Assembly: GCF_003208175.1 (NCBI RefSeq)
Contig: NZ_QKMR01000004.1
Location: 205,686-269,685, forward strand
DNA from: Ruminiclostridium sufflavum DSM 19573
Lineage (GTDB): Bacteria; Bacillota; Clostridia; Acetivibrionales; DSM-1351
DNA: 64,000 bases
Direction: 5' to 3'
In this document: positions 45,662 to 54,970 of the stretch, piece by piece
Layout: the number at the start of each line of letters is the position of its first letter
Numbering within the stretch: position 1 is the first letter of the stretch
The notes under the pieces: generated by a model
Databases searched by the model: none
What the model saw: the letters and a program-made list of their open reading frames with translations, nothing else
Told to the model about the DNA's origin: nothing
Translations under genes and position numbers: made by a program

Positions 45662-45914
45662 ACTAACCTCCACGCCTAATTTCCTGTAATTTTAGCCTTG
45701 AAAAAGTATTAACAAATAGGTATAGTAATAATATGTAATTTTATTTATTATAACATTTAATAAATTAATGTGAAAGAAAACAGAAAATTATACGGGAAAT
45801 TAATTGGACTATTAGTTATAGTATAGGAATATGGACATAATTATATCAAATAAATGCTGTTGTCCGGTTGTTTTCATCGAGGAAGTACAATTAGCGGCAA
45901 ATGAGGAGGAAAAA

Positions 45915-47888
45915 ATGACTAAAAAAACATACTATATTACAACACCTATATATTATCCGAGCGGTAACCTTCATATAGGGCATTCATATACAACTGTTGC
46001 GGCAGACGCTGTTGCCAGATATAAAAGATTAAACGGATATGATGTAATGTTTTTGACAGGAACTGATGAGCACGGACAGAAAATTCAGAGAAAGGCCGAG
46101 GAGAAGGGTATAACACCGAAGGCCTATGTTGATGAAATTGTTTCCGGCATAAAAGAGCTTTGGAAGCTTATGAAAATAACTAATGACAAGTTTATCAGAA
46201 CGACAGATGAGGAACATGTCAAGGCAGTCCAGAAGATATTTAAAAGACTGTATGAACAGGGTGATATATATAAGGGCTCATATGAGGGCTGGTATTGTAC
46301 CCCTTGCGAGTCTTTCTGGACAAAAACCCAGCTGGTGGACGGAAAATGTCCGGATTGCGGACGAGAGGTTGAGCTTACAAGAGAAGAAAGCTATTTTTTC
46401 AGATTATCAAAATATCAGGATAGATTAATAAAATTAATTGAAGAAAATCCGGATTTTATTCAGCCGGTATCAAGACAGAATGAAATGCTGAATAACTTTT
46501 TAAGGCCGGGACTGGAAGACCTGTGTGTATCCAGAACATCCTTCAACTGGGGGATTCCGGTTACTTTTGATGATAAGCATGTCGTATATGTATGGGTAGA
46601 TGCTTTATCAAATTATATTACTGCACTTGGCTACTTGTCTGAGGACGATTCAGATTTCAGGAAGTATTGGCCTGCGGATGTTCATTTGATGGCAAAGGAA
46701 ATAGTAAGATTTCATACTATAATTTGGCCTGCAATGCTTATGGCATTGGGTGCGCCGCTGCCGAAACAGATTTACGGACATGGGTGGCTTTTGCTTGAAG
46801 GCGGCAAGATGTCCAAGTCTAAAGGAAATGTTGTTGATCCTAAGATACTGGTAGCAAAATACGGACTTGACGCAATAAGGTACTTCCTGCTCAGAGAGGT
46901 TCCGTTCGGACAGGATGGAGTATTTACAAATGAAGCACTTATTAACAGAATAAATTCAGATTTGGCGAATGATTTAGGAAATTTGGTAAGCAGAACTGTT
47001 GCCATGATAGATAAATATTTCGGCGGAACTATCCCTGATGTAAAAGAAGCAGGTGATTTTGATGATGATTTGATAAAAATTGCAAGGGAAACACCTGAAA
47101 AAGTGGAGAATTTGCTGGATAATCTCCAGTTTAATACTGCATTAGCTGAGATATGGAAGGTTGTATCCCGCTCAAACAAATATATAGATGAAACAATGCC
47201 TTGGGTGCTTGCGAAGAATGAGGCAAACAGTGCAAGACTTGCACAGGTTATGTATAATCTTGCCGAAACCTTAAGAATAATAGCCATCCTTATCCAGCCG
47301 TTTATGCCTGAAACACCTGAAAAAATATGGGGGCAGCTGGGGATAGAGGATAAAAGCCTGCTCGAATGGAGCAGAGCAAAGGAGTGGGGTCTATATCCGG
47401 CTGGAGCAAGCGTCAAAAAGGGTGAAATAATATTTCCTCGAATAGACGTAAAAAAGGAACTGGAGGAAATTGAAAAAATCAGTCAGGCAAACAAGCCAGA
47501 AGAGATAAAAGAAGCTGCAGAAGCAGAAAAGGAACCTGCAAAGGATGATAATGAAACAAATGCGAATCTTATAACAATTGATGATTTTTCAAAGATAGAA
47601 TTAAAGGTTGCAAGGGTTATTGAGGCAGAAAAGGTGGAAAAGGCGGACAAGCTGTTAAAAATGAAGCTTCAGGTGGGTGAAGAAACAAGGCAGGTGGTTT
47701 CAGGCATTGCTAAATATTATACGCCCGAGGAAATGGTAGGAAAGACACTGATTCTTGTTGCAAATTTAAAGCCTGCCAAGCTCAGAGGAATTGAATCACA
47801 GGGTATGATTCTTGCGGCTTCGGATGAAAACGGGCTTTCACTTGTTACGATAGACAAGGATATGGGCAGCGGCGCAATAGTAGGATAA
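45915..47888 (+). CDS. metG: Methionyl-tRNA synthetase
   Basis: 657 residues from ATG 45915, where GAGGAGG precedes; an in-frame ATG at 45831 adds 28 non-conserved residues without a ribosome site. HIGH motif as NLHIGHSYT, zinc knuckle CTPCESFW...CPDC, KMSKSKG in the catalytic core, and a C-terminal EMAP-II-like tRNA-binding domain (FSKIELKVARVIEAEKV, LKPAKLRGIESQGM) joined by an acidic linker rich in Glu and Ala. Starts translation by charging tRNA-Met. Start of the metG-tatD-yabE-ksgA run. No T-box or S-box leader is seen. Confidence 0.97.
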   Translation: MTKKTYYITTPIYYPSGNLHIGHSYTTVAADAVARYKRLNGYDVMFLTGTDEHGQKIQRKAEEKGITPKAYVDEIVSGIKELWKLMKITNDKFIRTTDEEHVKAVQKIFKRLYEQGDIYKGSYEGWYCTPCESFWTKTQLVDGKCPDCGREVELTREESYFFRLSKYQDRLIKLIEENPDFIQPVSRQNEMLNNFLRPGLEDLCVSRTSFNWGIPVTFDDKHVVYVWVDALSNYITALGYLSEDDSDFRKYWPADVHLMAKEIVRFHTIIWPAMLMALGAPLPKQIYGHGWLLLEGGKMSKSKGNVVDPKILVAKYGLDAIRYFLLREVPFGQDGVFTNEALINRINSDLANDLGNLVSRTVAMIDKYFGGTIPDVKEAGDFDDDLIKIARETPEKVENLLDNLQFNTALAEIWKVVSRSNKYIDETMPWVLAKNEANSARLAQVMYNLAETLRIIAILIQPFMPETPEKIWGQLGIEDKSLLEWSRAKEWGLYPAGASVKKGEIIFPRIDVKKELEEIEKISQANKPEEIKEAAEAEKEPAKDDNETNANLITIDDFSKIELKVARVIEAEKVEKADKLLKMKLQVGEETRQVVSGIAKYYTPEEMVGKTLILVANLKPAKLRGIESQGMILAASDENGLSLVTIDKDMGSGAIVG

Positions 47889-47911
47889 AATATTCCAAGA
47901 CGGGTGATAAA

Positions 47912-48679
47912 TTGATTTTTGATACACATGCACATTATGATGATGAAAAATTTGATGAGGACAGGGATTCCTTGCTGAGAGAACTGCACAAGAACGGGGT
48001 TTCATATATTCTTAATGCTTCCTCCAGTCTGGAATCTTTAGCTGCCAATATGGAGCTGGCGGAAAAATATGACTTTGTATATATTGCCTTGGGAATACAT
48101 CCTGAGTATGCCGACAGAATAACTGAAGCTGTGCTGGATAAAATCAGAGTACTTTCAAAAAACAAAAAGGTGGCTGCAATAGGTGAAATAGGCTTGGATT
48201 ACTATTACGGCGAGCCCTCCGCAGACGTACAGAAAAAGTGGTTTGAAAGGCAGATTGAGCTGGCAAGGGAGCTGGGGCTTCCTGTTATTATCCATGACAG
48301 AGAGGCACATGGGGACACTATAAATATTATAAAAAAAACAAAGGCTTATCAGGTAGGGGGTATTTTCCATTGCTTTTCAGGAAGTACTGAAATGGCGATG
48401 GAAATGCTTGACTATAATTTTTATATTTCTGTTGGAGGTGTGGTTACCTTCAAAAATGCCAGAAAAACTGTAGAAGTTGTTAAGGCTGTTCCGCTGGATA
48501 AGCTTCTGATTGAAACAGATTGTCCTTATCTGGCGCCCAAGCCCTATAGAGGAAAGCGAAATAATTCAGGCTATCTGAATTATGTAATAGATAAGATTGC
48601 TGAAATAAAAGGCATAAGTGCTAGTGAGGTAGCAGATACGACTTTCGCCAATGCAAAAAAAGTATTAAAAATAGGCTGA
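47912..48679 (+). CDS. tatD: TatD family metal-dependent DNase
   Basis: 255 residues from TTG 47912, 23 bp after metG. Metal ligands of the amidohydrolase fold are all visible: FDTHAHYDD, GEIGLDYYY, VIIHDREA, IFHCFSG and IETDCPYLAPKP. The family removes nucleotides from damaged DNA 3' ends. Position after metG and before yabE is the same as in B. subtilis (yabD). Confidence 0.95.
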   Translation: MIFDTHAHYDDEKFDEDRDSLLRELHKNGVSYILNASSSLESLAANMELAEKYDFVYIALGIHPEYADRITEAVLDKIRVLSKNKKVAAIGEIGLDYYYGEPSADVQKKWFERQIELARELGLPVIIHDREAHGDTINIIKKTKAYQVGGIFHCFSGSTEMAMEMLDYNFYISVGGVVTFKNARKTVEVVKAVPLDKLLIETDCPYLAPKPYRGKRNNSGYLNYVIDKIAEIKGISASEVADTTFANAKKVLKIG

Positions 48680-48782
48680 CAGAGTTCTCCGGTTATCAAT
48701 GCTATATTCAGTTCTTACAATGAGTATGCTCAGGAAATGTTGCTTCTGCTGTTTGAATGAAGTGAAAGGAATGGACATAAAT

Positions 48783-49493
48783 ATGAAGAAGTTTATTATT
48801 GTAATTGTATTTGTATTTTTAATTGCCATACTTATCTCTTTTAATTATTTGCTATGGGACAGGGAAAAGCAAATCGAAAGCTATCAGAATATGAAACAGT
48901 CCAATAACCTTACAATTGATACTCTGAGCGAAAAGATGACTAACCTTGATAAGCTTAATAAGGAGCTCGCTACAAAGGTAGAAACGCTTACCAATGACAA
49001 CGAGGCAATGAGGCAGCACTCAACTAAGCTGAACAATGAAAATGCCGAGCTCAGAAAAGAAATTTCAGCAAGGAAGGCTCTGATTATCGCTCTTAAAAAA
49101 ACTCTTAATATTTCACCTATGAACATGGTAATAAAAAAATGGACAGAGGCTATAGCTGCAAGGAATTATGAAAGCGCCTTGAATTTTATAAGTAAGGATA
49201 CCTCGGACAAGACACTCCCAAAGGACGTGAAGGAGCTAAAGGAGCTATATTACAATGAAATAAAGGATATAAAGCTCAAAGCAGCTGAACCCTATATTGA
49301 GCTGACAGATGAGGAGCACATAAAAAAGATTCAGCTTAAGGCGGTTTTTGAAGTTGTCAAGCCTGAAAGCACAGAGGATAATAAGGTTACCCAGAATATA
49401 TTTGTAAATGGGACAAATGAGAAATATATAACCATGGAATTAAACTTATATTCAGGTGAGTGGCAGATATTAGAATTAAAAGGTGAACCTTAA
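48783..49493 (+). CDS. Membrane-anchored coiled-coil protein of unknown function
   Basis: 236 residues from ATG 48783 (ATG 48771 is equally possible; AAAGGA lies 12 nt or 0 nt upstream respectively). One membrane helix at residues 3-25 (FIIVIVFVFLIAILISFNYLLW), then a coiled coil of about 80 residues (heptads through MTNLDKLNKELATKVETL and LNNENAELRKEI). The C-terminal 120 residues look like a small NTF2-like or DUF4878-type alpha+beta domain (KWTEAIAARNYESALNFI; GEWQILELKGEP). By topology the bulk is outside the membrane. I do not recognise a named family. It lies between tatD and the yabE promoter. Confidence 0.65.
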   Translation: MKKFIIVIVFVFLIAILISFNYLLWDREKQIESYQNMKQSNNLTIDTLSEKMTNLDKLNKELATKVETLTNDNEAMRQHSTKLNNENAELRKEISARKALIIALKKTLNISPMNMVIKKWTEAIAARNYESALNFISKDTSDKTLPKDVKELKELYYNEIKDIKLKAAEPYIELTDEEHIKKIQLKAVFEVVKPESTEDNKVTQNIFVNGTNEKYITMELNLYSGEWQILELKGEP

Positions 49494-49638
49494 ACAAGGG
49501 GAGATTAGGGAAGCTTTATAATTGAAAAAATATTATAAGGAATAAATAAAAAAGGTGATTAATATACTAAACTTCGGTTAATAATTGTAAAAAAGGGATA
49601 ATTTTAGGGAATAAATTTCCAGCATCTAGGTAATAAGT

Positions 49639-49667
49639 TTGACAAAAATAAGTGCTTAGACTAAAAT
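49639..49667 (+). promoter_or_regulatory. Promoter of yabE
   Basis: TTGACA (49639-49644), 17-bp spacer, TAAAAT (49662-49667). It lies 42 bp before the ATG, leaving a short leader with an AGGAGG site. No room for a c-di-AMP riboswitch downstream of it. Confidence 0.7.
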
Positions 49668-49708
49668 AACAATAGTCCCTTTGAATATTTTAACAGGAGG
49701 TTAGTATC

Positions 49709-50779
49709 ATGATACCGATTGCGAAAAATATTAAAAGGTATTTTTCTGGATTCAAGATTAAGTCTTTCGATGTTGCGATTATAAGTATTGCTGTTGTTAT
49801 ATCCATTACGGCGGGATTTTTTGTATTCAATGGATTGAAGAAGAACGTGGTAATCAACAATGATGGGCAGGAAATTGTAGTCAAGACTATGAAAGCAACG
49901 GTGGGAGAGGTATTGGAGCAGACAGGCATAAAAGTAGAAAATGAAGATTATATCAGTATGCCTCTGGATGCGAAGCTCGTAAAGATAAAAAGCAATGATA
50001 TACAGATTAAACGAGCAGTACCTGTTTCAATCAAGGTGGATGGAAAAGAGCTTAACGTAAAAACATACAAGGATACTGTAGAAGAGGTATTAAGCGACAA
50101 CGCAATCAGCGTTGATGGTAATGACAAATTTATTGAGTCAAAATTAGAAGACAAAATTATACCTGATATGGACATATCGATAGTCCGTGTAGATGAAAAA
50201 ACAGTAACGGAAGCATCCACTATCCCGTTTAAAACAATTACTAAAGAAAATGACCGATTGGACATCGGAACAAAAAATACAGTTAGAGAAGGTAAGGAAG
50301 GAGTCCGCGAGAAGAGCTACAAGGTAGTTTATGAGAATGGAAAGCAGATCGCAAAACAATTGATTGAAGAGGTTGTTGCAACGGTTCCTCTGGATAAAAT
50401 TGTTGAAGTTGGTACGGTTTTAAACTACAAAACATCACGTGGAGATACATTAAGATTTTCAAAGGCAATTGATATGAAGGCTACTTCTTATACCGCTTCT
50501 TTCAAGGATACGGGTAAGAATCCGGGAGATCCCGGCTTTGGAATTACGGCAACGGGAGCAAAAGTAAAAAAGGGAATAATAGCAGTAGATCCGAAGGTTA
50601 TACCGCTGGGGACGAGAGTATATGTCGAGGTTCCTGGTAAGGCAGCCGATTATGGATATGCGGTTGCAGCAGATACCGGAAGCGCTATAAAGGGTAACAA
50701 AATAGATGTTTATCTTGATACCGGAAGCGCGGTGGAAACATGGGGAGTAAAAAGGGTAAAGGTTTATATACTTAAATAG
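49709..50779 (+). CDS. yabE: Cell-wall protein with DUF348, G5 and 3D domains (YabE-like)
   Basis: 356 residues. An N-terminal membrane anchor (about 20-42, VAIISIAVVISITAGFFVF) is followed by two DUF348 repeats (VVKTMKATVGEVLEQTGI and NVKTYKDTVEEVLSDNAI), a G5 domain (PFKTITKENDRLDIGTKNTV region) and a C-terminal 3D domain (MKATSYTASF, GTRVYVEVPG, AADTGSAIKGNKIDVYLD). The three conserved aspartates of the 3D domain are present (AADTG, KIDVYLD). It should be a muralytic enzyme or wall-remodelling factor similar to RpfB/YabE/YocH. Its place before ksgA is conserved. Confidence 0.93.
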   Translation: MIPIAKNIKRYFSGFKIKSFDVAIISIAVVISITAGFFVFNGLKKNVVINNDGQEIVVKTMKATVGEVLEQTGIKVENEDYISMPLDAKLVKIKSNDIQIKRAVPVSIKVDGKELNVKTYKDTVEEVLSDNAISVDGNDKFIESKLEDKIIPDMDISIVRVDEKTVTEASTIPFKTITKENDRLDIGTKNTVREGKEGVREKSYKVVYENGKQIAKQLIEEVVATVPLDKIVEVGTVLNYKTSRGDTLRFSKAIDMKATSYTASFKDTGKNPGDPGFGITATGAKVKKGIIAVDPKVIPLGTRVYVEVPGKAADYGYAVAADTGSAIKGNKIDVYLDTGSAVETWGVKRVKVYILK

Positions 50780-50835
50780 CCTATACGCAACTTCGCATGT
50801 TAAAAAAAATAGAAAGTTTTAAAGGGACTATTTAC

Positions 50836-50868
50836 AGCTAATCTATTATATTTAGATTAGCTATTTTT
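50836..50868 (+). terminator. Intrinsic terminator between yabE and ksgA
   Basis: AGCTAATCTA pairs perfectly with TAGATTAGCT across a 7-nt loop, followed by ATTTTTCTT. It ends about 17 nt before the ksgA start, so it may act as an attenuator for readthrough from yabE. Confidence 0.8.
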
Positions 50869-50884
50869 CTTAAAGGAGAATTAA

Positions 50885-51751
50885 ATGATTAAGAATAATA
50901 CACTTGAAGTTATCAAAAAGCATAATTTGAAGCTTACAAAAACACTGGGACAAAACTTTCTTAATGATGATAATGTTGTAAAAGATATCGTTAACTCAGC
51001 AGGAATAGGCAATGACACCCTCGTGGTTGAAATAGGCCCGGGGATAGGCAGTATGACAAAAGAAATGGCATTAATGGCTGCCGGAGTTGCAGCGGTGGAA
51101 ATTGACAGGCATTTGATTCCTGCGCTGAAGGATAATTTGAGTGAGCTTTCAAATATTGACATTATAAACAGAGATATAATGAAGGTGGATATTGAGGCTA
51201 TAATAACGGAACATAAGAGGAAATATAATGCGGCTGCTGTAAAAGTGGTGGCTAACTTACCTTATTACATAACTACTCCGATAATAATGAAATTCCTGGA
51301 AGAGGTTAAGGGCGTTGACGGAATGGTATTCATGGTGCAAAGGGAGGTCGCACAGCGGATGGTTTCAAAGCCCGGGACAAAGGATTACGGAGCATTGTCT
51401 GTTGCAGTACAGTTTTATTCGGAACCGAAAATTATTTTTGATGTTCCTCCTCATTGCTTTATACCGCAGCCGGAGGTTCATTCAACTGTAATCAGGCTTG
51501 ACATTCTAAGCCAGCCGCCTGTAAGCGTAAATAAGGATTTGTACTTCAAATTAGTTAAAGCCTCCTTTGGACAGCGGAGAAAGACACTTGTAAATGCATT
51601 GTCCAATGCCGGGATTTTCAATAAAAGTAAGGAGCAGATTAAGGGTATACTTCAAGATATGGGGCTTGAAGAAAATATCAGAGGTGAAGTTTTATCGGTT
51701 GAAAAATTCGGAGAGCTGGCAAATGCCTTTGAACAAGGAAATACTTTATAG
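50885..51751 (+). CDS. ksgA: 16S rRNA dimethyladenosine transferase
   Basis: 288 residues, ATG 50885 with AAAGGAG upstream. SAM-binding VVEIGPGIGSMTKEM, catalytic NLPYYITTP and the C-terminal helical FGQRRKTLVNAL identify RsmA/KsgA, which dimethylates A1518 and A1519 of 16S rRNA. rnmV, which usually precedes ksgA, is missing in this locus. Confidence 0.97.
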   Translation: MIKNNTLEVIKKHNLKLTKTLGQNFLNDDNVVKDIVNSAGIGNDTLVVEIGPGIGSMTKEMALMAAGVAAVEIDRHLIPALKDNLSELSNIDIINRDIMKVDIEAIITEHKRKYNAAAVKVVANLPYYITTPIIMKFLEEVKGVDGMVFMVQREVAQRMVSKPGTKDYGALSVAVQFYSEPKIIFDVPPHCFIPQPEVHSTVIRLDILSQPPVSVNKDLYFKLVKASFGQRRKTLVNALSNAGIFNKSKEQIKGILQDMGLEENIRGEVLSVEKFGELANAFEQGNTL

Positions 51752-51875
51752 GATGGCGTATCCGCACCTTGGATGCAGTATATGAAAAAACATAAGCAAT
51801 TCATCATTTCTCACTTTTGTACAGAAGAGTGTCATAAATTTCAGAATTTATCATATATTTTAATGTTAAAGAATG

Positions 51876-52000
51876 GCTAAAGTCAATTACGGTTATGAGC
51901 CTTAGCACGATATATTATCGGTACGATATGTATCGTTTTTAGGCAAATTATGCTTTTAGACGGCTTTTTACCAAGCTTGGATTTTAATCTTGACTTTAAT
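51876..52000. repeat. Dispersed intergenic element, copy 2 (long form)
   Basis: Runs from GCTAAAGTCAATTACGG to TTGACTTTAAT, so the ends are inverted repeats (TAAAGTCAA and TTGACTTTA). The body aligns with the copy at 54967 over about 110 bases (shared ATTAnGCTTTTA and AGCTTGG blocks). It fills the middle of the 301-bp gap between ksgA and the next gene. The rest of that gap shows nothing further apart from the AAAGGAG site at its end. Confidence 0.65.
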
Positions 52001-52052
52001 CAGGCTGAAATTATTTACAGGTTTCTATAAATTTACAAAAGGAGAATTCACC

Positions 52053-53435
52053 ATGACTAATAATTATAAAAAGCAATTTCATATATTTAAAAGCATGGAT
52101 AGTGACACTGCCAATCCGGCAGGCTATATAAAGGTTGAAACAAATGGTGAGCTGGCAAAGCTGCAGTTATCATTGAGCAACTTGCAAAATAGACAAGACA
52201 TGGAATATAAGCTTTATGGCATGAAAAAAGATGATAAGGATTTAAAGTATACAATTATTTGTGATATTCCTATTACAAATGGCAGAGCTGATATAAAAAT
52301 AAATACGGATATTAATCGGGTAGGCTCAAGGGATGTACCGCTGGATAATATTAATATTTATGCGGTTATGGCAATGCTGAAGGAGGATGCGTCTTCCTTC
52401 AGCTGCCCTCTCGTCGCTTACACAAAATCGGAGACTGTCTGGAGAAATGAATTTGAGAAGCTTATCCGTATTAAAAGAAAAGATCAATGCAAGGCGGAAG
52501 TGCATAATTCTGAAACTCGCGACAGCTCGAAGCAGGATGCGGATGAAATGAAAAGCAATGTAATTGAATTATTTCATAACAGAGATGCTGATAAAAAAGA
52601 GCTTATAAAAGACTCAAATAATATAGATGAAGAAGCTCCGGCGCGCGGAATAGATAATAATAAAAAAGAGAATGCTTATTCAGAAGCCGAACAAACAAAA
52701 AAAACGGAAGAGCATGATAACCCTGATGAAGAGCAGGGCTTGGCAGAGGAAATAAGGGATACTACAAAAAATGAAATGCCGGAAGCATTCAAAAATGATG
52801 ACATATCACGGCAAAACAGTTCAGAACTCTTTAACGACGTGAAGCTTAACTTCTCAGGAAAGTTTGAAGCTATAATCAAAAATATATACAGTACTGATAA
52901 ATCAACAGCCAGAATCGATCAAAAGGAAACGGGAGCTGTACCGGAGGACAATGATATACTGGGCTCGGTAGAAGAAAATTTTAAGGATATATCATCAATT
53001 GAAATGGATAAGGATAAAATCAGAAAAGAGTTAAGTATGCCTGATTTACTTGAGGAGCTGGACAAAAGCTTTGAAAGCTACAATCCGTTCAAGATGAAAA
53101 GCAGAAATTTCAATTGGTGGAAAATAAACAGCCCGGGCTACCTGAATAATATTTTGTTCAGAAATAACATAAGGACTTACCTGCTCTTTAATCCCAAAGT
53201 AATGTTAGCACACTATAAATACAGATATATCATTTTTGGAGTCAGAAAAGACAGGCATTCCGGCAAGGAGCTTTTTATATGCGGAGTGCCCGGTGTGTAC
53301 AGCATTGATGAAAATCCGTTCGGCAGCATGGGAAGCTGGGCTCAGACGGAGGGATATAAACCTAAATACGGAGCCTTTGGGTATTGGGTTATCATGGTTG
53401 ATCCTAAAACAGGCAAACTAATGAGGGTAAGATAG
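52053..53435 (+). CDS. Protein of unknown function with variable acidic linker
   Basis: 460 residues from ATG 52053, with AAAGGAG 9 nt upstream; the longer open frame runs back into the repeat element. Residues 1-140 form a compact-looking domain (FKSMDSDTANPAGYIKVE, LQLSLSNLQNRQDMEYKLYG, resembling domains that occur in other uncharacterised clostridial proteins). Residues 150-340 are low-complexity and highly charged, rich in Glu, Lys, Asp and Asn. The last 110 residues are Trp/Tyr-rich and globular (NFNWWKINSPGYLN, GVPGVYSIDENPF, FGYWVIMVDPKTGK). No signal peptide or membrane helix. Probably a Clostridia-specific protein; a spore or surface role is only a guess. Confidence 0.6.
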   Translation: MTNNYKKQFHIFKSMDSDTANPAGYIKVETNGELAKLQLSLSNLQNRQDMEYKLYGMKKDDKDLKYTIICDIPITNGRADIKINTDINRVGSRDVPLDNINIYAVMAMLKEDASSFSCPLVAYTKSETVWRNEFEKLIRIKRKDQCKAEVHNSETRDSSKQDADEMKSNVIELFHNRDADKKELIKDSNNIDEEAPARGIDNNKKENAYSEAEQTKKTEEHDNPDEEQGLAEEIRDTTKNEMPEAFKNDDISRQNSSELFNDVKLNFSGKFEAIIKNIYSTDKSTARIDQKETGAVPEDNDILGSVEENFKDISSIEMDKDKIRKELSMPDLLEELDKSFESYNPFKMKSRNFNWWKINSPGYLNNILFRNNIRTYLLFNPKVMLAHYKYRYIIFGVRKDRHSGKELFICGVPGVYSIDENPFGSMGSWAQTEGYKPKYGAFGYWVIMVDPKTGKLMRVR

Positions 53436-53463
53436 ATACACCCTGAAAAGAAAAATAATATGT

Positions 53464-53493
53464 TTGCCGAAATATAGTATTATATAGTATAAT
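53464..53493 (+). promoter_or_regulatory. Promoter of zapA
   Basis: TTGCCG (53464-53469), 18-bp spacer, perfect TATAAT (53488-53493), 38 bp before the TTG start. Confidence 0.6.
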
Positions 53494-53530
53494 CAAGGTA
53501 ATTAGGCAAGTTTAAAGGAGCTGATTTACC

Positions 53531-53977
53531 TTGACTTCAAAAAATAAGGTTGTTATAAGAATAGCCGGTAATGATTATACGCTTGTAGGAGTCGAATCTG
53601 ACGAATATATGCAGAAAATCGGCTTATACATCGATAAAAAAATGAATGAAATTTTATTTCGCAATAATAGGCTCAGTACTTCACTTGCAGCTGTATTAAC
53701 TGCTCTGAATGTGGCGGATGACTTCTTTAAATGCCGTGAAAATGAGGCGCTGCTAGATAAGGATAAGAAAGCCATGAGGTTGGAGCTTGAGCGTATGAGA
53801 AGCGAAAATACTCAGCTAAAGGAAGAGAATAGCACCTTGTCTTCAAGGAACACATCCCTTCAGCTTGAGCTGGCAAAGAGAGAGGCAGAGCTTGGAGAAG
53901 TCAGAAGCTCGATTGACAAGAGCAATAAAAGTAATAAGGCTATGATACAAAAACCGGCAATTGGATATGATATGTAG
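53531..53977 (+). CDS. zapA: Cell division protein ZapA
   Basis: 148 residues from TTG 53531 (AAAGGAG about 11 nt upstream). N-terminal ZapA domain (VVIRIAGNDYTLVGVESDEYMQKIGLYID) followed by LSTSLAAVLTALNVADDFFK and a long coiled coil (about 75-130). ZapA promotes bundling of FtsZ filaments at the division site. The C-terminal tail is polar and slightly longer than in B. subtilis ZapA. Confidence 0.9.
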   Translation: MTSKNKVVIRIAGNDYTLVGVESDEYMQKIGLYIDKKMNEILFRNNRLSTSLAAVLTALNVADDFFKCRENEALLDKDKKAMRLELERMRSENTQLKEENSTLSSRNTSLQLELAKREAELGEVRSSIDKSNKSNKAMIQKPAIGYDM

Positions 53978-54088
53978 ATAGAGCGCTGCTTATTAGCAAG
54001 CTGGAGGGTATATATACTCATCTGGCTTTTTTCTTGCTATTTGGGTATCTCATGGCAATATGTACAAAGGAGGTGTAAGGATACAAGC

Positions 54089-54970
54089 ATGAAGGTAGTA
54101 TTTGTATTTATTGATGGAGTAGGAAGAGGAAATAAAAATAAAGAGACGAATCCAATATATGCAACAAAAACATTAACCTTGGCAAGGCTTATAGATGAAG
54201 CGGCATTTTATGCGGATGCTGCATTGGGTGTGGAAGGGCTTCCGCAGAGTGCTACGGGACAGACCTCCATATTTACCGGAATTAATGCACCGGCGGTATT
54301 GAACAGGCATATGAGCGGACAGCCCACAGCCACTCTCAGGGAAATAATATACAGGACGAATATATTCGGAGAATTGATTAAAATGGGCTTAAAGGTTGAC
54401 AGCTCAAATGTCTACAGAGAGGAATATCTGGCCAGAATGCTGGATATGACTGACAGGAGAAGCAGACCTTCTGTGACCTCGGTAATGGGTATGGCGGCAA
54501 ATATAAAGTTTAAAACGGTTTCATCCTTTATTAAGGATGCAGGGGTATACCACGATATTACAGGTGAGATACTTAAAGGCTCAGGCTACGATGTCGAGAC
54601 TGTCACTCCTGAAAAGGCCGCGCAAAATCTGTACAAGTTAAGCAGGCAAAATGATTTTACCCTGTTTGAGCATTTTATGACTGATATTGCAGGGCATACT
54701 GCAAATATGAATGAGGCTGTCCGTGTTATAGAAAAGCTGGATTGCTTTTTGGAGGAGCTTATCGGCTTGATGGACTTTGAAGAGGATGTTCTTATTATTA
54801 CCAGCGATCATGGGAATATTGAGGATTCTACGGTGCCGACACATACTATGAACAAAGTGCCTGTAATAATATTAGGGAAAAAAGCCGAAGCTGTAAATAT
54901 GCATATAAGTTCTTTAGTTGACATAATGCCGTTTGTGCTTAAGCTATTTTCACAGAATATCGTATGCTGA
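54089..54970 (+). CDS. Alkaline phosphatase-superfamily metalloenzyme
   Basis: 293 residues from ATG 54089; GGAGGTG is about 14 nt upstream. Metal-binding features of the phosphoglycerate mutase/phosphopentomutase branch: FIDGVG near the N-terminus, the nucleophile-like Thr in QSATGQTSIFTG, FTLFEHFMTDIAGH, and TSDHGNIED followed by PTHTMNKVPVI. These match the Asp and His ligands of a two-metal site. It is shorter than independent phosphoglycerate mutase and lacks its second large domain, so the substrate is unknown. The stop codon is the first part of the repeat element at 54967. Confidence 0.8.
   Translation: MKVVFVFIDGVGRGNKNKETNPIYATKTLTLARLIDEAAFYADAALGVEGLPQSATGQTSIFTGINAPAVLNRHMSGQPTATLREIIYRTNIFGELIKMGLKVDSSNVYREEYLARMLDMTDRRSRPSVTSVMGMAANIKFKTVSSFIKDAGVYHDITGEILKGSGYDVETVTPEKAAQNLYKLSRQNDFTLFEHFMTDIAGHTANMNEAVRVIEKLDCFLEELIGLMDFEEDVLIITSDHGNIEDSTVPTHTMNKVPVIILGKKAEAVNMHISSLVDIMPFVLKLFSQNIVC

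Noticed and set aside
45674-45914. T-box or S-box leader before metG
   Set aside because: No specifier/antiterminator motif and no terminator hairpin is seen in the short gap.
49494-49708. c-di-AMP (ydaO) riboswitch before yabE
   Set aside because: The leader after the sigma-A-like promoter is only about 40 nt and lacks the conserved ydaO core.
54041-54088. Upstream ATG of the phosphatase-superfamily gene
   Set aside because: The AAAGGAGGTG site would be inside the coding region.
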